This document shows, piece after piece, positions 51,063 to 60,445 of a stretch of DNA of 64,000 nucleotides (position 1 is its first letter; every line of letters starts with the position of its first letter). The position numbers and the translations under genes were made by a program. The notes below the pieces were generated by a model that was not told the origin of the DNA, ran no database searches, and saw only the letters and a program-made list of their open reading frames with translations. Source of the stretch: Actinomycetota bacterium (GTDB lineage: Bacteria > Actinomycetota > Actinomycetes > Actinomycetales > Microbacteriaceae); assembly GCA_020160915.1 (NCBI GenBank), contig JAIUPK010000007.1, positions 1-64,000 on the forward strand, read 5' to 3'.

Positions 51063-51759
51063 GCCCGAGCCCCGGGTCGACCGCGTTCTGCAGCGCCGTC
51101 TCGACGGATGACCGCACCAGCGGTCCCAGCACCGAGCCGGGTGACTCGATGCCGATGCCGCCGAGCAACCCCACAGCCTGGCCGACGATCGCGCTCGAGA
51201 AGCTCGTCGCCGTGGACACCGCCTCGGCCCACGCCGGTCGGTCGGCTTCGGCGATGAGGATCGGCTCCGCGCCCATCTCGACGACGAGGGCCTGGCCGAT
51301 CGGCTGCACCGGCGTCGGCGCGGTGACCGCGCAGAAGCTCTCGCGCAGGCGCACGAGGTCGATGCTCGTTCCGGTGAACACCATGGCCGGGTTGATCGCG
51401 AGCGGGATCGCGCCCGCCGCCATCGCGGGCGCGAGCACCGACGTTCCGACCCCGGGGGCGGTGTGCAGCACCAGCTGACCGGGCTGCCACGCGCCCGTCG
51501 CGGCGAGCCCGGCGACCAGCGACTGGAGCTCCGACTCGGGCACCGCGAGAATCACCAGCTCGCTGCGTTCGATCAGGTCGGGCACCTCGAGCACGGGAAC
51601 CCCCGGCAGCATCGCCTCGGCCCGATCCCGACTCGCCTCCGAGACCGCGCTGATGCCGACGATCGCGTGCCCAGCGCCAGCGAGCGCGGCACCGAGCACG
51701 GGGCCGACGCGACCGGCACCCACGATCCCCACCCCGAGGCGGCCCGAGGGGGTGCTCAC
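51052..51759 (-). CDS. Rossmann-fold DUF2520 protein, possible ketopantoate reductase
   Basis: 235 residues, GTG start. N-terminal NAD(P)-binding motif GIVGAGRVGPVLG, then LVILAVPESELQSL, and a helical DUF2520 C-terminal domain with NPAMVFTG. Resembles dehydropantoate/pyrroline-carboxylate reductase folds. In many actinobacteria it is next to panC, suggesting a pantothenate role. The final GLVE-stop is encoded by an extragenic repeat, so the native C-terminus may have been altered. Confidence 0.75.
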   Translation of the reverse strand: MSTPSGRLGVGIVGAGRVGPVLGAALAGAGHAIVGISAVSEASRDRAEAMLPGVPVLEVPDLIERSELVILAVPESELQSLVAGLAATGAWQPGQLVLHTAPGVGTSVLAPAMAAGAIPLAINPAMVFTGTSIDLVRLRESFCAVTAPTPVQPIGQALVVEMGAEPILIAEADRPAWAEAVSTATSFSSAIVGQAVGLLGGIGIESPGSVLGPLVRSSVETALQNAVDPGLGLVE

Positions 51760-53360
51760 GTGGTGGCCGAGCCGGGGCGGGACTCGCGCCAGCGGTGACT
51801 CGTGTCGTTGGTGGCGCTCCGGATGGCGGCATCCGCTACGTCACCGAACAGGCCCACCGCGCTCTCGGCATCGATGGCACCGAGCCGAGCCGAGACGGGG
51901 CCTGTGACGGTCTGCACCGTGAGCGCGGCCAGACGCAGTCGACGGGCCAGCGGTCCCTGATTCAGGGTGATGCTCTGGATGCGGGCCTGCGGAACGATGA
52001 CGAGCTCGCGCCAGATCGCGCCGCGGCGCAGCAGCACCGCAGACGGCGCCAGCGCGAAGCCGTTGCGCCGCCACGAGAACCAGCGCACCACTGCGGCGCG
52101 ACGGGGCGAGTTCACGAAGCCGTCGTCGCCGCCCTTCGACACCATGCCGCGCTCCACGAGCTCGATCAGCGCGGGGTCGACGAGCACGAGTTCGAGCACC
52201 CGGCGCACGTCGGTGAGGTTGCCGACCGGCAGCAGAGTGGTGTTCGCCTGCCCGGCGGCACCGCGCGCCGAGCTGTTGGCGGCGCGATTGATGCGGATCT
52301 CCCACCAGCCCGACGCTCGCCAGAGCAGGGGCTGGCTCACCGAGACGGCGTGGATGCGCCCCGGCGGCAGGGTCTCGTTGCTGATCGACAGCAGGCCGAA
52401 GCCCACCCGCACACCGTCGGGCGTCGCCGCGATGCTGTACCGCAGCGACCGCGTGAACCGGGTGAAGTAGAAGCTCGCAACACCGATCAGACCCGGCACG
52501 ACGGCGAACAGGATGAAGAACTCGCCGGTCAGCGTGATGATCGTCGCGACCACGGCCGCGCCCACCAGCAGGAACACGGTCGTTCCGCTGAGCAGGAGCG
52601 CGCCCAGCAGGCGACCGAGGTGCATCTGCACGACGGATTCGGGAGCCGCGGCATCCGGATCGAGCTCGGGAGCGAGCAGTTCGTTGACCCGCTGCTCGAC
52701 GAAGCCGGATGTCGACCGCCGCTGGTCGAGCGTGTCGAGACCCGACCCGCCTCTTGCAGCGGATGCCTCGGCCCGCACCCCCGACGCGAGCGCGAGTATC
52801 TCCCGCCGCAGTTCGTCAGCGGCCGCCGATCCGAGATAGGCGAGTTGCACGTTGGCGTCCTGCCCGGCCACGTTGATCTCGAGCTTCGCGGCTCCCACGA
52901 GCCTCGCCAGGAACGGGCGGGCGATGTTGATGCCCTGGATGCGGTCAAGCCGCCCCCGACGGTTGGTGCGGAACAGGATGCCGCTGCGCACCTCCACGAG
53001 TTCGTCGGTGATGCGGAACGTGTGCATACGCCACGACACGTAGAAGCCGAGGATGAAGAGGATGAGACCGGCGGCGATCGCCGCGAGCACGGGCAGCGCG
53101 TAGTCGTGTTCGAGGATCCAGACGAGCGGGTCGGGCGGGCCGCCGTCGGGGCCTCCGATGATGAGGTCGATCCAGACGTCGCGCAGGTTCACGAGGATCA
53201 CACCGAGGATCGCCACGAGCGCGAAGCCGCCGCGCAGCAGGGGTGTCGCGGGGTGCAGTCGGTGCCACTCGCCGTCGGCGAGCCGCCCGGCAGCGCCGAG
53301 CGCCGGGGTCACAGGCGCCGGCGTCACGGGTGGCGGGGTCGCGCCAGCCGCCTCGCTCAT
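51756..53360 (-). CDS. PH-domain (YdbT-like) membrane protein
   Basis: 534 residues. Four membrane helices in two pairs (residues about 40-105 and 235-290) and three bacterial PH (bPH2) domains recognisable by RITDELVEVRSGILFRTNRR, ISNETLPPGRIHAVSVSQPL and APSAVLLRRGAIWRELVIVP. A linker at residues 190-230 has been expanded by a repeat-derived LDTLDQRR segment. The pair of bPH2 proteins is conserved next to folate genes in actinobacteria. Function unknown. Confidence 0.82.
   Translation of the reverse strand: MSEAAGATPPPVTPAPVTPALGAAGRLADGEWHRLHPATPLLRGGFALVAILGVILVNLRDVWIDLIIGGPDGGPPDPLVWILEHDYALPVLAAIAAGLILFILGFYVSWRMHTFRITDELVEVRSGILFRTNRRGRLDRIQGINIARPFLARLVGAAKLEINVAGQDANVQLAYLGSAAADELRREILALASGVRAEASAARGGSGLDTLDQRRSTSGFVEQRVNELLAPELDPDAAAPESVVQMHLGRLLGALLLSGTTVFLLVGAAVVATIITLTGEFFILFAVVPGLIGVASFYFTRFTRSLRYSIAATPDGVRVGFGLLSISNETLPPGRIHAVSVSQPLLWRASGWWEIRINRAANSSARGAAGQANTTLLPVGNLTDVRRVLELVLVDPALIELVERGMVSKGGDDGFVNSPRRAAVVRWFSWRRNGFALAPSAVLLRRGAIWRELVIVPQARIQSITLNQGPLARRLRLAALTVQTVTGPVSARLGAIDAESAVGLFGDVADAAIRSATNDTSHRWRESRPGSATT
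52721..52743. repeat. GGTCGAGC..GTCGAGACC repeat within PH-domain gene
   Basis: GCTGGTCGAGCGTGTCGAGA plus CCC within the linker region of the YdbT-like protein, related to copies at 15231 and 48019. Confidence 0.5.
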
Positions 53361-53839
53361 AGTCCGGCCCGGCGGCTCTCGGCCAGCGCCACGAGCTCGT
53401 CGCGAAGCGTCTCGGCGTCGGCCTCGGGCAGCCCCGGGATCACCACTCCTGTCGCGGCCGCAGCGGTGACGAACTTGAGTTCGCTGAGTCCCAGCGCTCG
53501 GTCGAGCGGACCGCGGTTGATGTCGACCAGCTGCATGCGCCCGTACGGCACCGACACGAAGCGCTGGAACATCAGCCCCTTGCGGAAGAGCAGGTCGTCG
53601 GAGCGCAGCTGGTAGCCGATCGCACGAACCCGCCGGGGCGTGAGTGCGAGCGCGATGATGAAGATGATGGCGAGCGACGCGGGGATCGTGAACAGGTACA
53701 CGTTGTGGGTGAAGACGGCGGGCAGGCTCGTCGCGCCCACCACGATGATGGCGGCGATGAGCATGCCGACGAGGTCGACCCAGACGTACTTGGGCGAGAC
53801 CCGTCGCCACTCGGTGACGTCGAGTTCGAGTCGGCTCAC
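53357..53839 (-). CDS. PH-domain (YdbS-like) membrane protein
   Basis: 160 residues, GTG start overlapping DUF3180. Two membrane helices (VDLVGMLIAAIIVVGATSLP; LFTIPASLAIIFIIALAL) and one bPH2 domain (IGYQLRSDDLLFRKGLMFQR, VPYGRMQLVDINRGPLDRAL). Stop overlaps the next ATG. Works presumably with the larger downstream PH protein, like B. subtilis YdbS/YdbT. Confidence 0.85.
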   Translation of the reverse strand: MSRLELDVTEWRRVSPKYVWVDLVGMLIAAIIVVGATSLPAVFTHNVYLFTIPASLAIIFIIALALTPRRVRAIGYQLRSDDLLFRKGLMFQRFVSVPYGRMQLVDINRGPLDRALGLSELKFVTAAAATGVVIPGLPEADAETLRDELVALAESRRAGL

Positions 53840-54318
53840 GAGATTCCTCTGGGGTCGGGACGGCCGTCGTTCTTCGGGTCGTCGTCCGGCGGGATGGTGC
53901 ACATGTGCTCGGCGATCAGTCCCGCCACGAGCAGCAGGATCGCTCCGGCGGCGCAGGCGAACGCCATCGTGATGGAGCCTACCCCGGGCAGCACCGCGCG
54001 CCCGAGGAGGTAGAAGGCGATGCCCAGACCCGCGCCGCCGAGCAGCGCCCCGCTGAGGCTCGACGCCTTGGCGAGCATCACGACCCTCGTCGCGTAGAAC
54101 GGGTCGACCTTCGCGCCCTCCACGCGCCGCGAGACGCGCCGCACCGGCAGCGCCATGATCACGACGATCGCGCCGATGAGCACGAGCGCGATCGCGAGGG
54201 TCACCGGGGGCAGCAGAACCGCCCGACCGGATGCCGCGAGCACAGTCTCGAGCAACCATGCGGCCACCGCTCCGAACGCAGCCAACAGCACCAGGTGCAA
54301 CGGCTTGGTGCGGCTCAC
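53836..54318 (-). CDS. DUF3180 membrane protein
   Basis: 160 residues with four membrane helices (LHLVLLAAFGAVAAWLLE; VTLAIALVLIGAIVVIMAL; SLSGALLGGAGLGIAFYLLG; MAFACAAGAILLLVAGLIAE) and a polar tail with PDDDPKNDGRPDPRG. DUF3180 follows folK in most actinobacterial folate operons. Overlaps folK and the PH gene by a few bases. No known role. Confidence 0.85.
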   Translation of the reverse strand: MSRTKPLHLVLLAAFGAVAAWLLETVLAASGRAVLLPPVTLAIALVLIGAIVVIMALPVRRVSRRVEGAKVDPFYATRVVMLAKASSLSGALLGGAGLGIAFYLLGRAVLPGVGSITMAFACAAGAILLLVAGLIAEHMCTIPPDDDPKNDGRPDPRGIS

Positions 54319-54845
54319 AGCAGCGACTCCGCGGGATAGACCGACGCCGACTCACCGGTGGCGTCAAGGAGCGCGCGCACGCTACCGCGGCCGGGCACCG
54401 TCGCGGCGGGTTCGACCTCGAGCCAGGGTGCGAGCACGAACGCGCGTTCGTGCGCCCGGGGGTGGGGCAGCGTGAGGTCGGCGCTGTCCATGCTCTGGCC
54501 GCCGAAGCTCACGAGGTCGAGGTCGAGGGTGCGATCCCCCCAGCGCACGTCGCGCACCCGGCCGTGGGCGTTCTCGATGCCGCGGAGCTCGGCGAGCAGC
54601 GCGTGGGGGTCGAGAGCAGAGCGCACGGCGACGACCGCGTTGAGGTAGGCCGGGGCATCCGTGTCGATGCCCTCGGGCTTGAGAGCGGGGGTCTCGTAGA
54701 GGCTCGATGCTCGCAGCAGCACGACGCCGTCGATCGCCGCGATGTCGGCGACGGCGGCGCGCAGGGTGGCCTCGCGGTCGCCGAGATTGCTGCCGAGAGC
54801 GATGACCGCGGGAAACTCCACGCGCAGACGTTGGGCTCGAATCAC
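54315..54845 (-). CDS. folK: 2-amino-4-hydroxy-6-hydroxymethyldihydropteridine pyrophosphokinase
   Basis: 176 residues. Contains IALGSNLGDREATLR (residues 15-29), SSLYETPAL, and the active-site signature RWGDRTLDLDLV (about 100). Transfers pyrophosphate from ATP to hydroxymethyl-dihydropterin, the step between FolB and FolP. Coupled to folB through a 4-base overlap. Confidence 0.95.
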   Translation of the reverse strand: MIRAQRLRVEFPAVIALGSNLGDREATLRAAVADIAAIDGVVLLRASSLYETPALKPEGIDTDAPAYLNAVVAVRSALDPHALLAELRGIENAHGRVRDVRWGDRTLDLDLVSFGGQSMDSADLTLPHPRAHERAFVLAPWLEVEPAATVPGRGSVRALLDATGESASVYPAESLL

Positions 54846-55240
54846 AGCGAGAACCCCGTGGGGGTGAGCCGCTCGGGGCGTCCGCGGGTGATCGTGACGG
54901 ATACGTCGTCGAAAGGCACGGAGATCGGCGCGTGGGGCTTGTGCACCGTAACCCTGGTGAACATGGCGCGCTCGTGTGCGAGCACGACCGTGGCGATGCG
55001 TTCGGCGACGGTCTCGATGAGGTCGACCGGATTGCTCTCGACGGCCGCCACGACCTCCGCGGCGAGTTCGCCGTAGTGGATGGTGCGCGCGAGGTCGTCG
55101 GTCGTCGCGGCATCCCCGAGCGGCAGCATCACCGTCACGTCGATCACGAAGACCTGCCCGTCGCGGCGCTCATGGTCGAGCACGCCGTGGAACGCGGTCG
55201 CACGCAGCCCGGTGAGGGTGATCTCGTCGAGGGGGTTCAT
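54842..55240 (-). CDS. folB: Dihydroneopterin aldolase
   Basis: 132 residues. ITLTGLRATAFHGVLDHERR (residues 7-26) with the catalytic region, TIHYGELAAEV, ETVAERIA, and a beta-strand end VTVHKPHAPI typical of FolB. Cleaves dihydroneopterin to hydroxymethyl-dihydropterin. The ATG at 55240 overlaps the folP stop and gives the standard length. Confidence 0.95.
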   Translation of the reverse strand: MNPLDEITLTGLRATAFHGVLDHERRDGQVFVIDVTVMLPLGDAATTDDLARTIHYGELAAEVVAAVESNPVDLIETVAERIATVVLAHERAMFTRVTVHKPHAPISVPFDDVSVTITRGRPERLTPTGFSL

Positions 55241-56037
55241 GAGTCGGTTCGTCCGTTCTGCCAGGCCTCGGTGATCTCGAGCGCCGCCCTGGTGCTCGCG
55301 ACGTCGTGCACGCGCACTCCCCACACGCCGGCGTTCGCCGCGAGGGCGCTCACGATCGCGGTCGCCTCGTCACGCTGCGCCGGCTCGGCACCCCAGGGCG
55401 ACAGGAATCGCTTGCGCGAGGCGCCCACGAGCAGCGGATGCCCGAGGCTGCCCAACTCGTCGAGCCGACCCAGCAGCTGCCAGTTGTGCTCCGGTCGCTT
55501 CGCGAAGCCGAGGCCCGGGTCGAGGATCACGCGGCGCAGGTCGACGCCCGACACGATCATCTCGCTCAGCCGCGCCTTGAGCTCCTCGCGCACATCGACG
55601 ACGACGTCGTCGTAGGTGGCGAGCGCATCCATGTCGGTGGAGTGGCCCCGCCAGTGCATGGCGATGTAGGTGAGTCCGGTCTCGGCGACGGCGCGGTACA
55701 TTCCGGGGTCGGCCAGACCGCCCGAGACGTCGTTGATGACGGATGCCCCCGCCTCCGCCGCGGCGAGCGCCGTCTCCGCGTTCATGGTGTCGACGCTCAC
55801 GCTCACGCCCGCCGCCACGAGCTCGCGCACCACGGGGATCACCCGACGCTGCTCCTCGGCGGGGTCGATGCGCTCGGCACCGGGCCGGGTGGACTCGCCA
55901 CCGACGTCGACGAGGGTCGCTCCTTCGTCGCGCATAGCGATGCCGCGCTCGACCGCGGCCGACTGCTCCGCGTAGAGGCCGCCGTCGCTGAACGAGTCGG
56001 GCGTGACGTTGAGGATGCCGAGCAGCTGCACGCTCAT
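55237..56037 (-). CDS. folP: Dihydropteroate synthase
   Basis: 266 residues. Signatures LLGILNVTPDSFSDGG (residues 5-20) and GGESTRPGAE (about 48), with INDVSGG and DPGLGFAKRPEHN. Joins p-aminobenzoate to the pterin; the target of sulfonamides. ATG 56037 overlaps the folE stop. Confidence 0.96.
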   Translation of the reverse strand: MSVQLLGILNVTPDSFSDGGLYAEQSAAVERGIAMRDEGATLVDVGGESTRPGAERIDPAEEQRRVIPVVRELVAAGVSVSVDTMNAETALAAAEAGASVINDVSGGLADPGMYRAVAETGLTYIAMHWRGHSTDMDALATYDDVVVDVREELKARLSEMIVSGVDLRRVILDPGLGFAKRPEHNWQLLGRLDELGSLGHPLLVGASRKRFLSPWGAEPAQRDEATAIVSALAANAGVWGVRVHDVASTRAALEITEAWQNGRTDS

Positions 56038-56597
56038 GGGGCACCCCCGATGAGCGAGAGCACGCCGGCCCGAGCGGTCGGCTCCGCGAGGGCGCCCCGG
56101 GATGCGACGGTCACCGTCGAACTCGTGGCCTGCCTCGGTCCGCGTGCCGAGACACACCCGTGCACCGCGTCGAGCACCACGAGAACACCCTCCGGGGCGA
56201 GGGCGGTGGTCAGGGCATCCGCGATCTCGTCGGTCAGGCGCTCCTGGAGTTGGGGGCGCGAGGCCAGCAGTGTCACCAGCTCGGCCAGCCGACCGAGGCC
56301 CACGATGCGCGCACCCGGCGCGTAGGCGACGTGCGCAACACCGAGGAACGGCAGCAGGTGGTGCTCGCAGATCGAGCGGAACTGGATGTCACGCACGATC
56401 ACGAGCTCGCCCGATTCCCCCTCGAGCGCACCGGAGAGAACCGCCAGCGGGTCGGCCCCGACCCCCGAGAAGAAGTCGGCGTACGCCTCCGCGACCCGTC
56501 GCGGGGTATCGACGAGGCCCGGTCGGCCCGGATCCTCACCGATCGCGGCGAGGATCTCGGCCACGGCCGCCTCGATGCGCCCGGAGTCGATGGCCAT
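56034..56597 (-). CDS. folE: GTP cyclohydrolase I
   Basis: 187 residues. Zinc-site and catalytic motif ICEHHLLPF (about residue 76) and GCVSARGPRQ (about 145), with the N-terminal DTPRRVAEAY. Converts GTP to dihydroneopterin triphosphate, the first pterin step. ATG 56597 is six bases beyond the ftsH stop, so ftsH and the fol genes probably form one transcription unit. Confidence 0.95.
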   Translation of the reverse strand: MAIDSGRIEAAVAEILAAIGEDPGRPGLVDTPRRVAEAYADFFSGVGADPLAVLSGALEGESGELVIVRDIQFRSICEHHLLPFLGVAHVAYAPGARIVGLGRLAELVTLLASRPQLQERLTDEIADALTTALAPEGVLVVLDAVHGCVSARGPRQATSSTVTVASRGALAEPTARAGVLSLIGGAP

Positions 56598-56604
56598 CGG
56601 CACC

Positions 56605-58608
56605 TCAGGCGGTGGCGATGCCGGGAGTCTTGCGCGGACGGGTGGTGCGCTTCGGCTTCGTCGGCTCCGACTCGATGCCACCCTCGGACAGGCCGGCGTC
56701 GATCGGTGCCTTGAGCGGCACCTTCACCGGCGGGCGGTCCGACAGGGGACGGCTGTCGCTCGACAGCCACACCGGACGCTCGGGCAGCTTCTCGACGCCC
56801 TCGAAGATCTTCGCCAACTGCACGTGGTCGAGGGTCTCCTTGGTGAGCAGCTCGGTCGCCAGCTTGTCGAGCACGTCGCGGTTGGCGTTGAGCACCTGCC
56901 ACGCCTCGTCGTGGGCCTGCTCGATGAGCTTGCGCACCTCCTCGTCGATGGTCTCGGCCATCGTGTCGGAGAAGTCGCGGGTGTAACCCATGTCGCGGCC
57001 GAGGAACGGCTCGCCAGCCGCCTGGCCGAGCTTGACCGACCCGACCTTCGTGCTCATGCCGTACTCGGTGACCATGCGGCGAGCGATCGCCGTGGCCTTC
57101 TCGATGTCATTGGATGCCCCGGTCGTCGGGTCGTGGAACACGATCTCCTCGGCGACTCGCCCACCCATCGCGTAGGTCAGCTGGTCGAGCAGCTCGTTGC
57201 GGGTGACCGAGTACTTGTCCTCCAGCGGCAGCACCATCGTGTAGCCGAGGGCGCGACCGCGCGGCAGGATCGTGACCTTGGTCACCGGGTCGGTGTTGCG
57301 CATGCTCGCCGCGGCGAGGGCGTGGCCACCCTCGTGGTACGCCGTGATGAGCTTCTCCTTGTCGTTCATCAGACGCGTGCGACGCTGCGGGCCGGCCATG
57401 ACGCGGTCGATGGCCTCGTCGAGCGCACGGTTGTCGATGAGCTGCGCGTTGCTGCGGGCGGTGAGCAGCGCGGCCTCGTTGAGCACGTTGGCGAGGTCGG
57501 CACCCGTGAAGCCGGGCGTCTTGCGGGCGACCACTTCGAGGTCGACGCCATCCGCCATCGGCTTGCCCTTGGCGTGCACCTCGAGGATCTGCCGACGACC
57601 CTGGAGGTCGGGGGAGTCCACGCCGATCTGGCGGTCGAAGCGACCCGGGCGCAGCAGCGCGGGGTCGAGCACGTCGGGGCGGTTCGTCGCGGCGATCAGG
57701 ATGACGTTGGTCTTCACGTCGAAGCCATCCATCTCGACCAGCAGCTGGTTGAGGGTCTGCTCGCGCTCGTCATTGCCGCCGCCGATGCCGGCGCCGCGGT
57801 GACGACCGACAGCGTCGATCTCGTCGATGAAGATGATGGCCGGCGAGTTCTGCTTGGCCTGGTCGAACAGGTCGCGCACGCGGCTCGCGCCGACACCCAC
57901 GAACATCTCGACGAAGTCCGAACCCGAGATCGTGTAGAACGGAACGCCCGCCTCGCCGGCGGTCGCACGGGCGAGCAGGGTCTTACCGGTTCCGGGAGGG
58001 CCGTACAGCAGCACACCCTTCGGGATGCGCGCACCGACCGCGAGGAACTTCGCGGGCTCCTTGAGGAAGTCCTTGATCTCCTCGAGCTCCTCGATGGCCT
58101 CGTCGGCGCCGGCGACGTCGGCGAAGGTCACGCGGGGCGACTCCTTGCCCACGAGCTTGGCCTTCGACTTGCCGAACTGCATCACCCTGTTGCCGCCGCC
58201 CTGCATGCGACTGACCAGGAAGTAGAAGATCACGCCGATGATGAGGAACGGCACGACGAGCCCGAGCAGGCTCGTGAAGAAGTTGGTCTGCGGCACCTCG
58301 TCGTCGAACTTCACGTCGGCGTCGGTGATCGCCTTGACGACCTCGGCGCCACGGGGGGCGACGTAGTAGAACTGCACCTTCGTGCCGTTGTCACCGTCGG
58401 CCTTGGTCAGCGTGAGGTCAACCCGCTGCTCGCCGTCCACGATCTTGGCCGACTGCACCGTCGAACCCTTGAGCAGGTCGAGGCCCTCCTGCGTGGAGAT
58501 GACGCGGAATCCAGCCGCACTGGTGATCCACGTGATGCCGATCGCGATGACTGCGAATGCGACCACGATCCAAACGATCGGCCCGCGAAGTGTGCGCCTG
58601 AGATCCAT
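56605..58608 (-). CDS. ftsH: ATP-dependent zinc metalloprotease FtsH
   Basis: 667 residues. Two membrane helices (residues 8-26 and 108-128) flanking a periplasmic-side domain, AAA+ module with GPPGTGKT (about 203) and [23 protein letters not shown], and the zinc protease motif HEGGH (about 423). A 45-residue basic/Pro-rich C-terminal tail is longer than usual. Membrane quality-control protease. A ClgR-like site lies about 90 bp upstream. Confidence 0.97.
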   Translation of the reverse strand: MDLRRTLRGPIVWIVVAFAVIAIGITWITSAAGFRVISTQEGLDLLKGSTVQSAKIVDGEQRVDLTLTKADGDNGTKVQFYYVAPRGAEVVKAITDADVKFDDEVPQTNFFTSLLGLVVPFLIIGVIFYFLVSRMQGGGNRVMQFGKSKAKLVGKESPRVTFADVAGADEAIEELEEIKDFLKEPAKFLAVGARIPKGVLLYGPPGTGKTLLARATAGEAGVPFYTISGSDFVEMFVGVGASRVRDLFDQAKQNSPAIIFIDEIDAVGRHRGAGIGGGNDEREQTLNQLLVEMDGFDVKTNVILIAATNRPDVLDPALLRPGRFDRQIGVDSPDLQGRRQILEVHAKGKPMADGVDLEVVARKTPGFTGADLANVLNEAALLTARSNAQLIDNRALDEAIDRVMAGPQRRTRLMNDKEKLITAYHEGGHALAAASMRNTDPVTKVTILPRGRALGYTMVLPLEDKYSVTRNELLDQLTYAMGGRVAEEIVFHDPTTGASNDIEKATAIARRMVTEYGMSTKVGSVKLGQAAGEPFLGRDMGYTRDFSDTMAETIDEEVRKLIEQAHDEAWQVLNANRDVLDKLATELLTKETLDHVQLAKIFEGVEKLPERPVWLSSDSRPLSDRPPVKVPLKAPIDAGLSEGGIESEPTKPKRTTRPRKTPGIATA

Positions 58609-58691
58609 GATGTTGCGGGCTGGAAGCCCGGCACCTTCCTATCGAAGAAACGTCCTGTAAGGCTACAGTCACGCGCCTTGGGAGTATCTGC

Positions 58692-58707
58692 GTGTTCGCC
58701 GCAGGCG
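58692..58707. promoter_or_regulatory. ClgR-like sequence upstream of ftsH
   Basis: GTGTTCGCCGCAGGCG differs at one position from the 16 bp upstream of clpC (GTGTTCGCCGTAGGCG, 42351-42366) and lies at a similar distance from the start codon. It departs by one base from the ClgR consensus. Confidence 0.4.
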
Positions 58708-58710
58708 GAC

Positions 58711-59262
58711 CTACGAGTAGACGTGCGGCGCCAGTACCGCGACGCCGCGCAGGTTGCGGTAGCGCTCCGCGTAGTCGAGGCCGTACCCGACCACGAAGGC
58801 GTTCGGGATGTCGAAACCGAAGTACTTGACATCGACGTCGACCTTCGCGGCATCCGGCTTACGCAGCAGCGCAAGAATCTCGAGGCTTGCCGGACCCCGG
58901 CTCTCAAGGTTCGCCCGCAGCCAGGCCAGCGTGAGGCCCGAGTCGATGATGTCCTCGACGATGATCACGTGGCGGCCCTCGAGGTCGGCATCGAGGTCTT
59001 TGAGGATGCGCACGACACCCGACGACTCGGTGCTCGCGCCGTAGGACGAGACGGCCATGAAGTCCATGTCGACGTGCATCTTCAGCTCGCGCGCGACATC
59101 CGCCATGACCATGACGGCACCCTTCAGGACGCCGACCAGGAGCGGTCGTTCGCCCGCGTAGTCCTGCTCGACGCGGCGAGCGAGCTCGGCGATCTTGTCG
59201 TGGATCTGCGTCTCGGTGAGCAGCACCTCGGTGAGGTCGTCGGCAACGTCAGCGAGTTCCAT
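58711..59262 (-). CDS. hpt: Hypoxanthine phosphoribosyltransferase
   Basis: 183 residues. PRPP-binding motif HVIIVEDIIDSGLTL (about residue 97), GVLKGAVMVMADVAREL, and FVVGYGLDYAERYRNL near the C-terminus. Salvages hypoxanthine/guanine. The order tilS-hpt-ftsH is conserved in Gram-positive bacteria. Six bases after the tilS stop. Confidence 0.96.
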   Translation of the reverse strand: MELADVADDLTEVLLTETQIHDKIAELARRVEQDYAGERPLLVGVLKGAVMVMADVARELKMHVDMDFMAVSSYGASTESSGVVRILKDLDADLEGRHVIIVEDIIDSGLTLAWLRANLESRGPASLEILALLRKPDAAKVDVDVKYFGFDIPNAFVVGYGLDYAERYRNLRGVAVLAPHVYS

Positions 59263-59268
59263 CTGGTG

Positions 59269-60396
59269 CTACTCCTTGGGCTGTCTGGGCTTGCGCTGTC
59301 TGAGCGCGGCTCGGAAGGTGAGCAGGCCGCCCTGCCGTTCCACCCTAATGCCGGGCAGGTCGAGCGGGCCCTGCCCGTGCCAGTCGGTGACGAGGCGTGC
59401 GACCTCAAGGGTGTGCGCGCGGCTCAGACTCACCGCGAACTCGCTCGCGACCGCCAGGCGAATGAGTCGCTGCCGCAGCGCGGGCGGGTTGGCGGCGAGC
59501 GCGGCCACCGGCAATGAGATGCCCGCCTCGGAGTGCTCGGCGAGGTCTTCCGCGAGTTCCTCGGCGAAGTGATCGAGCGCGTCGGAGTCCTCGCGCAGTT
59601 GCTCGGCGGTGCGCGCGAGCGCCTCGGCAATACCCGGGCCGAGCTCGGCCTCCAGCACCGGCAGCACCCGCTGGCGCACTCGCACCCGCGTGTAGGCGGC
59701 GTCGTCGTTCTGCGGATCGAACCACGGGTCGAGCCCCGAGTCGGCGCAGAACTGCACGGTCGTCGACCGACGGATGCCCAGCAGCGGCCGCCGATACAGT
59801 CCCGTCACCTGCGCCATGCCCTGCACACTCGTCGCGCCGCTTCCGCGCGCCAACCCCAGCAGCACGGTCTCAGCCTGGTCGTCGAGGGTGTGACCGAGCA
59901 GCACGGCGTGAGCGCCGGTCTCGGCGGCGACGTCGTTCAGGGCCGCGTAGCGGGCGGTGCGGGCGGCGGCCTCCGGTCCGCCGTCTGTGCCGACGGTGAC
60001 GGTGCGGATGATGACGGGGCTGAGGCCCAGAGTCTCGGCCTGGCGGGCGGCGTGCGCCGCGGCATCCGCCGACCCGGGTTGGAGGCCGTGGTCGACGATG
60101 ACGGCGCCCGCGCGCAGCCCGGCCCGCGGTGCCTCGAACGCGGTGGCCGCAGCGAGGGCCAGGGAGTCGGGGCCGCCGCTGAGGGCCACGAGTACGAGGG
60201 GAGCATCGCCGGTTGGCTTGCCAAATGCAGGAGATTCCTGCGGGGCCGGGGTGCTGTGTTGGGATGCGAGGGGCTCAGTCGAGAAATCTCCTGCATTTGG
60301 TACAGCGACGGTCCGGGCCAAGTCGACCAGCGCTGAGCGCGCCGCACGCCGCACGTCCGCGATGGCGGGGGTGAGTCGCGGGCGAGTTGGCGGCAT
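59269..60396 (-). CDS. tilS: tRNA(Ile)-lysidine synthase with repeat-derived insert
   Basis: 375 residues. PP-loop ATP motif LSGGPDSLALA (about residue 73), DDQAETVLLGLARGSG (about 170), and a C-terminal helical domain ending with a LVTDWHGQGPLDLPGIRVER substrate-recognition region. It modifies C34 of tRNA-Ile(CAU) to lysidine. Residues about 32-60 (PNAGDFSTEPLASQ... QESPAFGKP) come from an 80-bp palindromic element inserted between the start and the PP-loop. Since the gene is essential, the insert must be tolerated. Confidence 0.93.
   Translation of the reverse strand: MPPTRPRLTPAIADVRRAARSALVDLARTVAVPNAGDFSTEPLASQHSTPAPQESPAFGKPTGDAPLVLVALSGGPDSLALAAATAFEAPRAGLRAGAVIVDHGLQPGSADAAAHAARQAETLGLSPVIIRTVTVGTDGGPEAAARTARYAALNDVAAETGAHAVLLGHTLDDQAETVLLGLARGSGATSVQGMAQVTGLYRRPLLGIRRSTTVQFCADSGLDPWFDPQNDDAAYTRVRVRQRVLPVLEAELGPGIAEALARTAEQLREDSDALDHFAEELAEDLAEHSEAGISLPVAALAANPPALRQRLIRLAVASEFAVSLSRAHTLEVARLVTDWHGQGPLDLPGIRVERQGGLLTFRAALRQRKPRQPKE
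60221..60300. repeat. 80-bp palindromic element, copy C, inside tilS
   Basis: Perfect 16-bp arms CCAAATGCAGGAGATT (60221-60236) and AATCTCCTGCATTTGG (60285-60300) around a 48-bp core. The minus strand shares about 32 of the first 40 bases with copy A. Confidence 0.88.
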
Positions 60397-60445
60397 CCGC
60401 TAACGTTATTGCAGCATCCCCCGCACCACCTCAAGGAGCATTGCC

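Noticed and set aside
56386..59517. A 1043-codon open frame on the plus strand
   Set aside because: It is the antisense shadow of ftsH and hpt, which have full family motifs on the minus strand. Long antisense frames are expected in GC-rich genes.
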